Below are positions 48,958-59,925 of a stretch of 64,000 nt of DNA, in pieces. Both the position numbers and the translations under genes were made by a program. The notes below the pieces were generated by a model. It saw only the letters and a program-made list of their open reading frames with translations, was not told where the DNA came from and searched no databases. Source of the stretch: Ailanthus altissimus (taxonomy: Eukaryota > Streptophyta > Magnoliopsida > Sapindales > Simaroubaceae). Within the stretch, counting starts at the first letter, position 1. Every line of letters starts with the position of its first letter. The stretch is from positions 2,845,001-2,909,000 of the forward strand of contig OX327699.1 of the NCBI GenBank assembly GCA_946807835.1, in the 5' to 3' direction.

Positions 48958-50397
48958 TGACACGTCCAGAATATAAGAGTTATTCCCAAGTGCAAGATTA
49001 TCGAAGTAATAAATAACCCGATAAGAACGGGGTCGATCCACAAAGAAGTAGAATTAAAATTACAAATTATAAACACTTTAAAGATAATTAATGCAGTATA
49101 AGATGTTTGCAAATATTATTTCAATTAACCAATTCAAATAAAAAGCTAAGGTTACGGGGATTCACTCTTGGCATAAGAAGTAAGAATATATTTAACTTTT
49201 TATTTTTTTTATAACTCAATTGGAATTCTCACACAAAGGAGGTTCCAACCGGAAAATATAGCAATTAAAGTTCATCATCATTTATATATTGATTAGTATT
49301 TATTTCTTTCAATTATTATACACCAAATCTTATAAATGGGTTCAAGTATTTATTATGCCAATCTTTATATTTGTCTACAATAAATCAAGACTCCAACTTT
49401 ACAAGAAAGGTTATATACACCAAATTTTGTAAATGGTTTCAAGAATTTATTGTGCCAAGTATTAAATTTGTCAATAATAAATCAAGAATCACCACTTTAG
49501 AAGAAAGGGTATTAATTCTACAAACAAAATAAATACATCATATATAAGTTTGCATAACTTAAAAATAAAGCATTAAAATTATGAATAAATATTAAACATA
49601 TCTTATTACCTTGCCAAGAGCTTCACCCTTTCACCTTAGCTTAAAGAAAATTATTTGGACATAATAAAACTAAAGAAAAAAGAAAAGAAATGGAAGAAGA
49701 AATAATATGATTTAATAGTAAACAAGAGAAATAAATTTACAAAGAAATGGATACAAAGGACAAGTATTTTGAACTAAATTCGAACTTTCTAATTACATTA
49801 TTTAGGCATAAACAAGCCACCTATTTATAGAAAAATATGGATAAATCGAGATAAATTTGGAGGGAACCACTTGGTTGATGAAAGTCAAGAATGGTGGCAA
49901 AATAATTTGCATTCATTATCACTTGGGCACCCACTTGATTATCTAATTTGGAATTGAGGTGCTCCGAATTAGCTGTCACTCAAAACATTAACGTTGTAGA
50001 TAAGTCTCTTATCTTTTCAAATTGAGTGATTTCATACATATTAGATATTTATTTCTATAGTTATGGGCCAAATACCGATGACTGTTCAAATTGGGCCTGT
50101 ACTACAGATCAGTTCTATTCTAGGTCATTTTTAACCCTCTAAACATTCTAATTTCCAATACTTTGTGAAATATAATATATTATCCCATTGAGTCATCTCT
50201 CCACAGGATTAAGAATCACCTCAATTGGATCTTTAGGTAGAAAGTTATGTCCATTTTACCAAACCTACCACAAAACAGTTAAAAGATAATTAAGTACAAT
50301 ATTGTAAACATACTTAAGTTAAGAAAATTAAATACACTAGTAATACAAAACAATCATGTAAAACTCTTATTAAATGTGTAATTTCAAGTGTTCATCA
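48958..50397 (-). repeat. Athila-like A 3' LTR
   Basis: 1440 bp, ending TGTCA (minus) at 48958 and starting TGATGAACAC at 50397. It is adjacent to a purine tract GTTGGGAGGTG (about 50398-50408, minus). Near-identical to 62089-63529. TATA element CTATAAATA at 49822-49830 (minus). Confidence 0.93.
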
Positions 50398-51260
50398 CAC
50401 CTCCCAACTAGCTTATTACTAGTCCCTAGCAATTCGAGCATAAATAAAATTTGAATACTACCTAAGTATTTCAAACAAAACGTCAGTTTAATAGACAATC
50501 GCTATAAAGGTTATTCAATCATAACTTTCAAAAATATTTTTGTGTGTGTGTGAATTAAGCCAAAGCCTTCTTACCACAAACCACAACATATATACCCTTA
50601 AAAAAATTTCAAGTAAAAACCTCAACTCCATATCCTTACAGGTGAATAACTTGTTTAATGGCTTAGGATTTCACTCATGGAGTTGGAAAACAAATAATCG
50701 CTCAAGAAAAAGTTATATTTAAGGACAGACAGACAAACTAACATTGATCCAAAGATAGGAAAATCAAATATTTAGAGTCAAACCATTATTGTCAAATGCT
50801 AGCTTCAAGACTTTAATTATTTAATGCGAATCTTACAAATATAGAATTCGGTGATAAAATTGCTTCCTAATGACTTTAGTCTTCTAAAATTGAATGAAGA
50901 CTTTATTGAACTGAATTGACTTCTTTTCTTTCTTTTTTTTTTTTACTCAATTTTTTTTTCTTTTTTGAAAGACATAAGGAATCATTACAAAATAAGAGCA
51001 ATTTATCACCATAATACTTTTTCAATTTTTTTTTTATCCTTCAGCTAAGCAACCAAATCATTCCTCATCCCAAATAATGTCATTCCAAATAAAAATTAAC
51101 AATTTTAAAATATCAATGAAAATTTGTAAGCCGTTATCTCAAACCTCTCCACTCACTCACAAAAGATATGTGAGTTTAGAAAATAATATGTATACTTAAA
51201 CATGAAAATTCTTTTGGCTATATATATTGAATCATATCTTACCACAAAGCTTAGTATTGT
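50398..51260 (-). other. Element A 3' internal noncoding region, part 1
   Basis: Begins with the PPT (GTTGGGAGGTG, minus) and aligns with 26720-27560 of element B. No conserved coding frame. It is interrupted at 51260 by a solo LTR. Confidence 0.7.
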
Positions 51261-53976
51261 TGTCACGCCCCAGACCCAAAAGATCTGACACACGACATCA
51301 CTTACATTCATTCAATAATACTTAAACATTCATTTTAATTTCTTTCAGAATTATAGTAATTGAATTATGACTGGGACAATTAGTAAACCGGAGATACGCA
51401 GAGTTTTCTCAGAGATTAACACTCTACTACGTCACCAGTAGCAACTTTATTACCGGAAGCCCAGAATATATTCATTGCAAATTCTTACTTAAAATCAATC
51501 CATTACTACACTTGGTGAAACTTAAACTAAATCCAACCACACACAATAAAATAATACATAAGTATTTATTCACTAGGGACAAATCAAATATCTTATCCCA
51601 CGTGTCCCCAAATGAAACACTTAGCAACCTAACAACTTAGGAAACCCAAGGAACAGCAGAAGCCTTGCCAAATCCGCTAAGCACACATGTACCTTATTTA
51701 CCTGAAATCACCATAAACTATAATGAGTATAAAACTCAGTAAGCATACTAGTTTTTCATATATCAAATACAAATACATATATGTACACGATGCATATGTA
51801 TGATATGCTGTGATCAATCAAAATCATAATCTTATCAAATCACATATCATGTAAGCGCTTACACATTCTTTCAAAACACATAATAGGAATACCATTACTC
51901 GACTACTACTTAGTAGGACTTACATATCACATATCACATAATGAGCCAAATGTCACTCGTAGGTGACATACCGTATGAGAGGAATAGTACAAGTGAGGTC
52001 TTTAAATCACACATATATAACGCTTATGCCCGAAGGTAAAAGCCAAACCCTCACCCTGATCATCGGTGAGTCCTCTCACATGTACCAATACGCCACCACA
52101 CGAATGTGATGACTCACACTTCCTTTAGGTACCAATAGGATCCTCCCTACATACGGAACACATAACATATACCAATCCCGAAGGAAAGGCCACACATAAA
52201 GGCTCCACAAATCACATAAAATGCCTACTAAGTTAACAGTGAGTTCAAGTACCCTCAAATCACAAAATATTTCTCATGGACATATTACACTTCAAAAGCT
52301 TTCTTTGTTAAACGCATCTTATTTTGGAAAGCTCACTTTCAAAAACACATGTATGTCCATGCTCAATGTCAATGCTCACATTCATAAACATATATTCACA
52401 TTTCATATCAAAATATACTTTGACATATCATAAACATATTCTTAACCCCATTTACAAAATCATACAAAACAATTATTATGTTTATTGTGATTCCAGTAGT
52501 AAGTCTAGTATACTTACCTCTTAGCACTTACAGCTACAAGGCTTAAATCTCCTTAACCTATCAATGGAGATCAATCCTTTCATAAGTCTCACAATTCACA
52601 CAAATACTTAAATAGCTTACAAAATTATACACAATGCATTTAACACATCAAATTGGTCTAAATACTTGATTTCTCAAAACTTGTCATTCTGACCACTTAC
52701 ACTTAACAAAATTTTCTAATAGATCAAATGATGTCCAATTACTCCAAAATCAGAATATATCATTCTTGACTCATATATCCTTCTTATATATGAATATTAT
52801 ATCAAAATTCCTACACAATTCATTTCATACACATCATCAAATCCAAACTACAAACCTGACAGGATCAAGATACTTACTGAACAGTATTCAATCTCCCAGT
52901 TTTATAAAATCATATACTAACTCAAAAATTATAAAACTACCACATAATTACTCTTAACACATATCTCAGTCCATGATAAATATTTCACTTCCAAATCACT
53001 GCCAAAAGTATTTTAAAACTATTTTATTCTATAACTTTAAAAATCTGTTAATCAAATATTACAATGAGCTGATACACTTTAGAAATTCATAACACTTCAA
53101 CCACATTGATCTAAATTCTCAATTCCGAGTATATCATATTAGACATATAAAATTATCATATTCCACAAATTCATAATTTTTGAAAATCATTCAGTAGGAC
53201 AAAAATTATTTTTCACTGTACTATACTGTTTACACAGGAAATTTCCAGAATTTCAGGGTCATTTTGGTAAATTCACTATAAATTCAATTTCCAGAATTTT
53301 AAATCGATTCAAAGTCTCAGATGATCCTTAACATGTCTAATTTCATATACTCAAAATTAAAAACCAGAATCGAATCACAACAATTTATAAAATTCCTAGA
53401 TCAAGAGGTTATCCAGCAAAAATTCCATAATTCATCATGATTTATCAAACTATCTTATAGATCATCATCAATTCTCATATGATCTTACGAAATACACAAC
53501 AAATCCTCAATTATACATATTTTCAGAAATCAAAACTTAAAGGAATTAACTTAATTAATACCAATAAATTGAGAAATACGTATGATATACCTCTTGAAAT
53601 TCAAAATTCCAATTTCTTCTTCTTTTTCTTCTTCTTCTCCTCTTTCTCTCTCCTCTATTTCTCTCTTCTCTCTCTTAAAATGGGTAGTTCGACCTAAAAA
53701 TAGTAAATTAGGGTTTAAAAGTGTATTTTTATACTAAGAGGCTAATTTTTGGTATTTACAAATTTGCCCCCAAAACTTTCAAAGTATAACAATTTGGTCC
53801 CTAAAATAATTCCAAAGTCTTGCAAATAAACCCAATACTAATAGTATATCCTTAACCTATAAAAACACTACTAATAACAATATATAAATCAGGGATCACC
53901 CACATACAAATAAAATACGTATATTTATATATATAAATATACATATTCTTACCGGTTATGGATACTGGTTACTACA
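51261..53976 (-). mobile_element. Solo LTR of a second Tekay-like gypsy family
   Basis: A 2716-bp sequence with TG/CA ends (plus strand TGTCACGCCC ... ACTACA) and the target duplication ATTGT on both sides (51256-51260, 53977-53981). The uninterrupted sequence of element B across this point confirms an insertion. No internal region is present, so LTR-LTR recombination removed it. The minus-strand end GGGGCGTGACA and the TTACTGAGTTTTATACTC block resemble Tekay/Del LTRs. It is not the same family as 34495-37396. It contains a pyrimidine-rich tract at 53615-53680. Confidence 0.87.
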
Positions 53977-54472
53977 ATTGTTCTCAAGAAATAATTTCAG
54001 AAGTTATTCTTTAGTAACCTAGATAGAAAAAGTGATTTAAACGAAACAATTTTGCAATCATATATTGATAGCAAAGCAAATTTATTTACGCAAGAGTTAT
54101 CAAGAACTTAAGCAACAAACATTTATACATAAAATGTATTAAAACTAAACCAATTAGAATGTGTTTCAAAAGTTTATAATGTACTCTTTACTCTGCCATT
54201 CTAGAGCTAGAATGCGTCTCAAGAATACATAAATGAACATTTTACTCACGCCATTCATGATAATAATAATTTTTTTTTTAGTAAACAAGGTGATAACAAT
54301 AATATCAACTATCTTCCCCCCCAACCAAATTGAGACATTGTCCTCAATGTCAAAATATAGAAAGAGTAAAGTATAGAAGATATCACCTGAAACATCTTTT
54401 ATTGAAAATTAAACCTACAACAAAATAAAACAAGCCACACAAAAAGCTTAAAAATATATAGAAACAGATAGG
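53977..54472 (-). other. Element A 3' internal noncoding region, part 2
   Basis: Continues the alignment with element B (27570-28096) after the solo LTR. Contains the internal purine tract at 54311-54325. No coding frame. Confidence 0.65.
54311..54325 (-). promoter_or_regulatory. Internal purine-rich tract (secondary PPT-like)
   Basis: The minus strand reads GGTTGGGGGGGAAGAT, preceded by ACATTGAGGACAATGTCTCA. The same block occurs at 27921-27941 in element B. Position just after the LOG gene and about 1.2 kb (without the solo LTR) from the 3' LTR suits a second plus-strand initiation site; this role is inferred. Confidence 0.6.
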
Positions 54473-55125
54473 CTACAGATGAAGCGTCAAATCTATCTTG
54501 CGTTTCTTTTCACTGTTATCAGTATACCAATCTATCTGACTCATTGTTGGATCAGATAGAGGTATAAAAGTTTGTAGTTCATCGAGTAACTGATCAACAG
54601 TTGAAGCAGAAATGAGGATCTATCGTGCTGTAGATGAGACGAATTATTTTTCCACTGCATAGTCAAGAAAAGATAACAACCCATTATAAAAACCATCAAC
54701 GTTTAACAAACCAATTGGTTTTTTATGGATTTTCAATTGTGCCTATGAGACAATTTGAAAAATTTCCTCCAATGTTCCGAAACCTCCAGGTAGAGCTATG
54801 AAGGCATCAGCATTACGAAGCATAAAAGAAATTCGTTCATGCATTGATGATACTTATAACTCATCCCTAATTGTTTTTCCTACAATGTCTCCAACAACTA
54901 GAGCTTTTGGTATGATACCCAAAACTTGACTGCTATTATTTTGTGCAGCGGTTGCCACACGTCCCATTAATTCAAGACTACCTCCCATATATACTAAATG
55001 AATATTGCGCTCAGCTAATATCTTACCAAGGGTTTCTACTGCTTCTATAAACGCACTAGTTTTCCAAGGCTGGATCCATAAAAGACACAAATTTTTGTGA
55101 GTTTACGAGTTGATGATCCTTCCAT
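54473..55125 (-). pseudogene. LOG-like: LOG-like cytokinin phosphoribohydrolase carried by a retrotransposon
   Basis: This is a captured plant LOG gene. LOG enzymes hydrolyse cytokinin riboside 5'-monophosphates to active free-base cytokinins in the cytosol. From MEGSSTRKLTKICVFYGSSL (ATG at 55125) through [50 protein letters not shown], the catalytic/binding PGGFGTLEE (the family's PGGxGTxxE), [35 protein letters not shown] to the terminal TAG at 54473, the whole ~215-residue family length is present. There are no introns, although host LOG genes have several, so it came through an RNA copy. Damage: one frame change near 55057 and four in-frame stops (about 54852, 54751, 54648, 54621), at least two at C-to-T-type positions. 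It lies downstream of the Cys-rich ORF and behind its own TATA box. Element B has the same gene at 28097-28744. Confidence 0.9.
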
Positions 55126-55190
55126 GATTACACTCACCCTCTCTCTTTAATGATTTTGAGTTTGTACAAAGATGCAGAAATAATACAATG

Positions 55191-55198
55191 TATTTATA
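55191..55198 (-). promoter_or_regulatory. TATA box upstream of LOG copy A
   Basis: TATAAATA on the minus strand (context GGCTCTATAAATACATTG), 66 bp before the LOG ATG. It is conserved with 28796-28803 in element B and suggests separate transcription of the LOG gene. Confidence 0.62.
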
Positions 55199-55482
55199 GA
55201 GCCAAAAGGTATTGCAAAGTTAAATCACATGGCTATTGGCTTGAAATACAAGATTCAACACCTTTTACCAATTTTCAATTTGTTAGCTAGAAAAGTCACA
55301 TGGGTTGTTGGTTTAAAATGCAAAATTTTCAAAAAGGATTATAAGTGGTTGATTATTGAAAAGACGTTTGAGTTTGAAATGAAATATTTAAAAATAACAG
55401 CTATAGTAAATATATACAAGTAGTTGTGATTGTGGCTCACATCTTCCTCTGATTTTACGTCCAGTAACGGCTTAAACGCCCT

Positions 55483-56031
55483 TTATGGGTCAGGGATAGG
55501 CTTCCCATCCAATTTTCTTATAAATTGGCAAACAGGGTCTTTTAAAGTTAGATTCCCGAGACTATACCGCTCATGTTCTTTTAGGAATATGTCCCATAAT
55601 TCATGAATTGCAATATGCACATATCCACTAGGATGCGTCTCAAGAGTCGATAAAATATTATCTAAAGACTCCTTACTCAGGTCATCCTTAATTAACCTAA
55701 TTTTATCTTCACGATTTACAGACACCATTCCTAAAGTGCGGCAACGTGTGTTGCAAGTCGTGCGTGCACACTTGTAACAAACATTTAATCGTTTTGCTCT
55801 TCGTTTTTTTTTAAAGAGCTTTTACCTAAGCCAAGCATGTAGAAAATTAATGAGTCTGAAAATTCACCTGTCAATCTAACTTTGGCTTCAATTAACCAAC
55901 GTAAATCAACAGGTATATTCATAATCATTAATAACCTTAATCTTTCACATCTTGCTTGGTAAATTTTCTTCAAGGAATTTTAAGACAATGAGGGAAAACG
56001 TTTTTTCAAATTTTTTTAGAATGTCATCCAT
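55483..56031 (-). pseudogene. Small Cys-rich basic protein, nucleic-acid-binding-like
   Basis: This gene lies between integrase and LOG. A likely ATG at 56031 (MDDILKKFEKTFSLIV) leads, after a frame change near 55970, into NIPVDLRWLIEAKVRLTGEF. Then a second frame change in a run of nine A residues (55804-55812) leads to a basic patch KRRAKRL, the cluster CYKCARTTCNTRC (C-x2-C-x4-C-x3-C), LGMVSVNRED, LSTLETHPSGYVH, NLTLKD and the end KLDGKPIPDP (TAA at 55483). Element B keeps the basic patch, Cys spacing and C-terminal blocks (29061-29455), so it was a real gene of about 180 residues. The plan of an N-terminal helical part, basic patch, then Cys cluster resembles the Cys-rich nucleic-acid-binding proteins of carlavirus-type plant RNA viruses. 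That is a resemblance judged by eye, not an identification; function is unknown. Confidence 0.68.
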
Positions 56032-56301
56032 TTTTTTTTTTTTTAGAAAAGGGGGAAGAAGAGAATATATCAGTAATTATGAAAAACTGACAAAATCGAT
56101 TTGAAATATCACAGAGTACCGTTATCTGCCACTTAATTGGGGTGCAAAATAAAACTTTAACAAAACTACTAAATTAACCTGCAAGTAAAAAAAAAATGTT
56201 AGAAGAATAATAAATATATATAAATATGTAAATATATAAAACAAAGATTAATTGGTCTCGTAACAAGGATCTGACAGGAATGTAAATTCTTCATGAAAAG
56301 C

Positions 56302-57505
56302 TTAATTTTCTAGAAACGGCTTGAGTCTTTGCCCATTTACCTTAAACACATTCCCATTTCTAAGATTTTTAATGTCAATTGTTCCATAAGGGTACACATG
56401 TTTCACAATAAAAGGGACACTCCATCTTGATCTTAATTTTTCAGGGAATATGTGAAGTCGAGAATTATAAAGCAAAACCTTCTGACCAGTGTCAAATGTT
56501 TTTCTTTGAATTTTTTTTATCATGAAAGGCTTTAATTTTAGCTTTATGAATTTTTGAATTCTCATATGCATCATTTCTCAATTCTTCAAGTTCATTTATT
56601 TATAATTTACGTATGTGTCCAACAGAATCAAGATTTTCATTGAAAGTTTTAATAGCCCAGTAGGCTTTATGCTCAAGTTCCACAGGTAAGTGACAAGGTT
56701 TTCCATACACTATCCTATAGGGAGACATACCCAATGAAGTTTTAAAAGCAGTTCTATAAGCCCACAGTGCATCAATTAGTCTTAAAGACCAATCTTTGCG
56801 ATTTGAGTTTACAGTTTTTTCTAAAATTTGTTTTATCTCCCTATTTGCTAATTCAACTTGTCCACTTGTCTGAGGATGATAAGGGGTGGCAACTTTATGA
56901 GTAATACCATATTTTTTTACGAATGTTTCAAATGGTCTATTACAAAAATGCTTACCCCCATCACTTATAATGGCTCGAGGGATTCCAAATCGACTTAAGA
57001 TATTTTCTTTCAAAAATTTTATGACTGTTTTATGGTCATTATTTCGACATGGAATAGCCTCGATCCATTTTGAGACATAATCTACTGCAACTAAGATATA
57101 CGTAAATCCAAATGATAACGAAAATGGTCCTATGAAATCTATCCCTCAACAATCAAAGATTTCAATAATAAGAATGGGGTTCAAAGGCATCATGTTTCGT
57201 TTTGAAATTAATCTCAACTTTTGACAATTTTCACAAGTTATACAAAATGCATGTGTATCTTTAAATAAAGTGGGCCAATAAAATCCACACTGCAAGATTT
57301 TTACAACTGTTTTCTTTGATGAGAAATGTCCCCTACATGCTTCAGAATGACAAAATTCAATAACTTTATTTACCTCATTGTCGGGTATGCATCTTCGAAA
57401 TATTTGATCACGACAATATTTGAAGAGATAAGGATCATCCCAATAAAACTTTCTCACCTCAGTTAAAAATTTTCTTTTGTCTTGAGCATTCCATTGAGGT
57501 GGCAT
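56302..57505 (-). pseudogene. Athila-like A integrase
   Basis: This is the integrase, which inserts element cDNA into the host genome. The N-terminal zinc finger is in 57505-57146 (H-x-n-H in the FCHSEACRGHF block, then CITCENC). A stop at about 57144 replaces a Trp (TGG to TGA type) just before GIDFIGPF with the first catalytic Asp. The second Asp is in [10 protein letters not shown] (about 56980) and the Glu follows [16 protein letters not shown] (about 56880-56835). After a stop at about 56600 the C-terminal part 56574-56302 ([13 protein letters not shown], then [19 protein letters not shown]) shows the GPF/Y-type domain, with one further frame break. Three or four lesions in all. Element B lacks this gene. 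Confidence 0.88.
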
Positions 57506-57513
57506 TTCTCCTG

Positions 57514-58296
57514 TTACAAGAAAATTAACAATATTAGCATACCAAGCATTGTAACAGTAGAAAATAAAAATTCATCTGGAAAAGAATCATTAATAGGTGT
57601 TATTTCTGTTGATGAATCTGGTGTGAGTCTTGATAAGTGATCTGCAACAACATTCTCAGTTCCCTTCTTATCCTTTATAGTGATAATAAATTCTTGAAGC
57701 AATAGAATCCATCGAATTAGCCTCGGTTTTGCATCCTGTTTTGACATTAAGTACCTTACAGCAGCATGATCAGTAAATACAACAGTTGAAGAACCAATTA
57801 AGTAAGAACGAAATTTGTCTAATGCAAATATTACAGCAAGTAGTTCTTTTTCAGTTGTTGTGTAATTCATTTGTGCATTGTTTAAAGTTCTACTTGCATA
57901 ATAAATGACATAGGATTTACCTTCCTTTCTTTGTCCCAATATAACACCAACAGCGTAGTCACTAGCATCACACATGAGCTCAAAAGGTAAAGACCAGTCA
58001 GGAGATTGTATGATAGGAGCAGATGTTAAGAGGCCAATTAATTTTTCAAACGAATTTTGACACTCTTGAGTCCACTTAAATGATACATCTTTTGCTAAGA
58101 GGTTACAAAGAGGTTTAAATATAGCACTAAAGTTTTTTATGAACCTCCTATAAAATCCAACATGTCCTAAAAAGGATCGAACTTCTCTGACTGTTTTTTG
58201 TGGAGGCAAATGTGTAATGAGTTCGACTTTTGCCTTATCCACTTCAATTCCTTTAGAAGATACTATATGTCCTAAAACAGTTCCAGAAGTAACCAT
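57514..58296 (-). pseudogene. Athila-like A RNase H region
   Basis: This long open stretch follows RT after a single Trp-to-stop (TGG to TGA type) at about 58309. It shows the RT connection ([15 protein letters not shown]), RNase H start [17 protein letters not shown] (first catalytic Asp), the [16 protein letters not shown] block with the catalytic Glu, [12 protein letters not shown] (next Asp) and [10 protein letters not shown] at the end. It removes the RNA strand of RNA-DNA hybrids during cDNA synthesis. A frame break near 57513 separates it from integrase. Confidence 0.88.
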
Positions 58297-58311
58297 GTAA
58301 TGACATTTTTC

Positions 58312-59085
58312 TCAATTCAATACAAGACTTTTTTCTTCACATCTTTTTAAAACTTTTTCTAAGTTTTCAAGACAATTATCAAAAGAATTTCCAAACACAG
58401 TTAAATCATCCATGAAAACTTCTAAATAATGCTCAATCATGTCACTAAAAATTCTTAACATACATCTCTGAAATGTTGCTGAAGCATTACAAAGTCCAAA
58501 GGGCATTCTTCTAAAAGCAAAGGTTTCAAAAGGGCATGTGAATGTAGTCTTTTCTTGATTCTCTAGTGCTATGGGAATTTGATAATAGCCAGAGTAACCA
58601 TCTAGAAAGCAATAGTAGGGATGTCCTGCTACTCTTTCTATAATTTGATCAAGGAATGGTAAAGGAAAATGGTCTTTTCTAGTGGCCGAGTTCAACTTTC
58701 TATAATCTATGCACATCCTCCAACTAGATGAGACTCGAGTTGGTATTAACTCACCTTTTTCATTTTCAATGACTGTGATTCCAGATTTTTTTGGTACTAC
58801 CTGAGTAGGACTTACCCACTTACTATCTGAGATAGGATAGATGATTCCTACTTCAAGTAATTTGAGAACTTTAGCTCTCACTACCTCTTTTATATGTGGA
58901 TTTAATCTCCTTTGAGATTGTTGGGAAGTTTTGGCATTATCCTCTAGGTGTATTCTATGTGTGCAAATTAGAGGATTAATACCATTTATGTCTTTTAAAA
59001 TCCACCCAATTGCATTTTTTTGCATTTTTAATAATTCAATCAACTTACCTTCTTGTTCACTTGTAAGTGTAGAAGAGATTACCAC
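58312..59085 (-). pseudogene. Athila-like A reverse transcriptase
   Basis: This is one open frame of 257 codons covering the fingers and palm: HRIHLEDNAKTSQQSQRRLN, YRKLNSATRKDHFPLPFLDQ, YCFLDGYSGYYQIPIA (first catalytic Asp), FGLCNASATFQRCM and the paired Asp motif FMDDLTVFG. Gene order protease-RT-RNase H-integrase is that of Ty3/gypsy. The catalytic residues are intact; only neighbouring stops break the polyprotein. Confidence 0.92.
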
Positions 59086-59094
59086 CGGGTAAGT

Positions 59095-59925
59095 TTATTT
59101 CTCTCTAAAAAATGCATATTTCAGTCCTTCGGGCAAAGGTTTTAAGTCTAACTTTGAAATTTCATTTTGTTTATCCTCATTTTCTCCCAATTCTTTAAAC
59201 TTTAGTTTCCATCCTTTATTTTCAATCACCTGTGCACAATCAAGTAAAGAATATATATAAGAGATTTCATGATCTAATTGTATATTTGACTCAAATGAAT
59301 TTATTAAACACATTTTTAAGGCATCGGTAGAACTCCCTTTTTGAATATGATCCTCTACAATCGTTTCAATCATGTCGCATTCTTCACTTTCATCCTCCCT
59401 TTCATATGGTTGCTTACACATATTGAAAACATTGAGTTTAAGTGTCATGTTTCTAAATGAAAGCTTCATTACTCCATTTCTGCAATTAATCAAAGCATTA
59501 GAAGTTGCTAAAAATGAACGACCTAAAATAACAGGTATCGGATTACATCCTTTGACAAGTTCTGTGTCCAAGACAATAAAATCCACAGGATATATGAATT
59601 TATCAACTTGAACTAAAACATATTCCACTGTCCCTCTTGGTACTTTTATTGATCTATCGGCAAGTAAAAGAGTTACAGATGTTGATTTTAACTCCCCGAG
59701 ATTAAGCTGCTGATAAACTGAATACGGCAATAAATTCACACTAGCACCAAGATCAAGTAAGGCTTGTTCAATTTTATGACTTCCAATAATACATGAAATT
59801 GTAGGACAACCAGGGTCTTTATATTTCAAAGAATTATTGTTCTGAAGAATGGCACTTACTTGTTCAGCTAAAAATGCTTTCTTTTTCACATTCAGTTTTC
59901 GCTTTACTGTGCATAAATCTTTCAA
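59095..59925 (-). pseudogene. Athila-like A aspartic protease region
   Basis: This is an open frame with the retroviral-type aspartic protease: GCPTISCIIGSHKIEQ, then ALLDLGASVNLLPYSVYQQL, where the DLGAS Asp is catalytic. The flap and ILGRSFLATSNALIN segment follow. The remaining ~100 codons are the acidic linker before RT. The protease cuts the gag-pol precursor. A frame break near 59925 separates it from gag. Confidence 0.9.

Noticed and set aside
50398..54472. An Athila env-like gene between integrase and 3' LTR
   Set aside because: I looked for a long frame with membrane segments in elements A and B and found none. This region holds the Cys-rich ORF, the LOG gene, noncoding DNA and a solo LTR.
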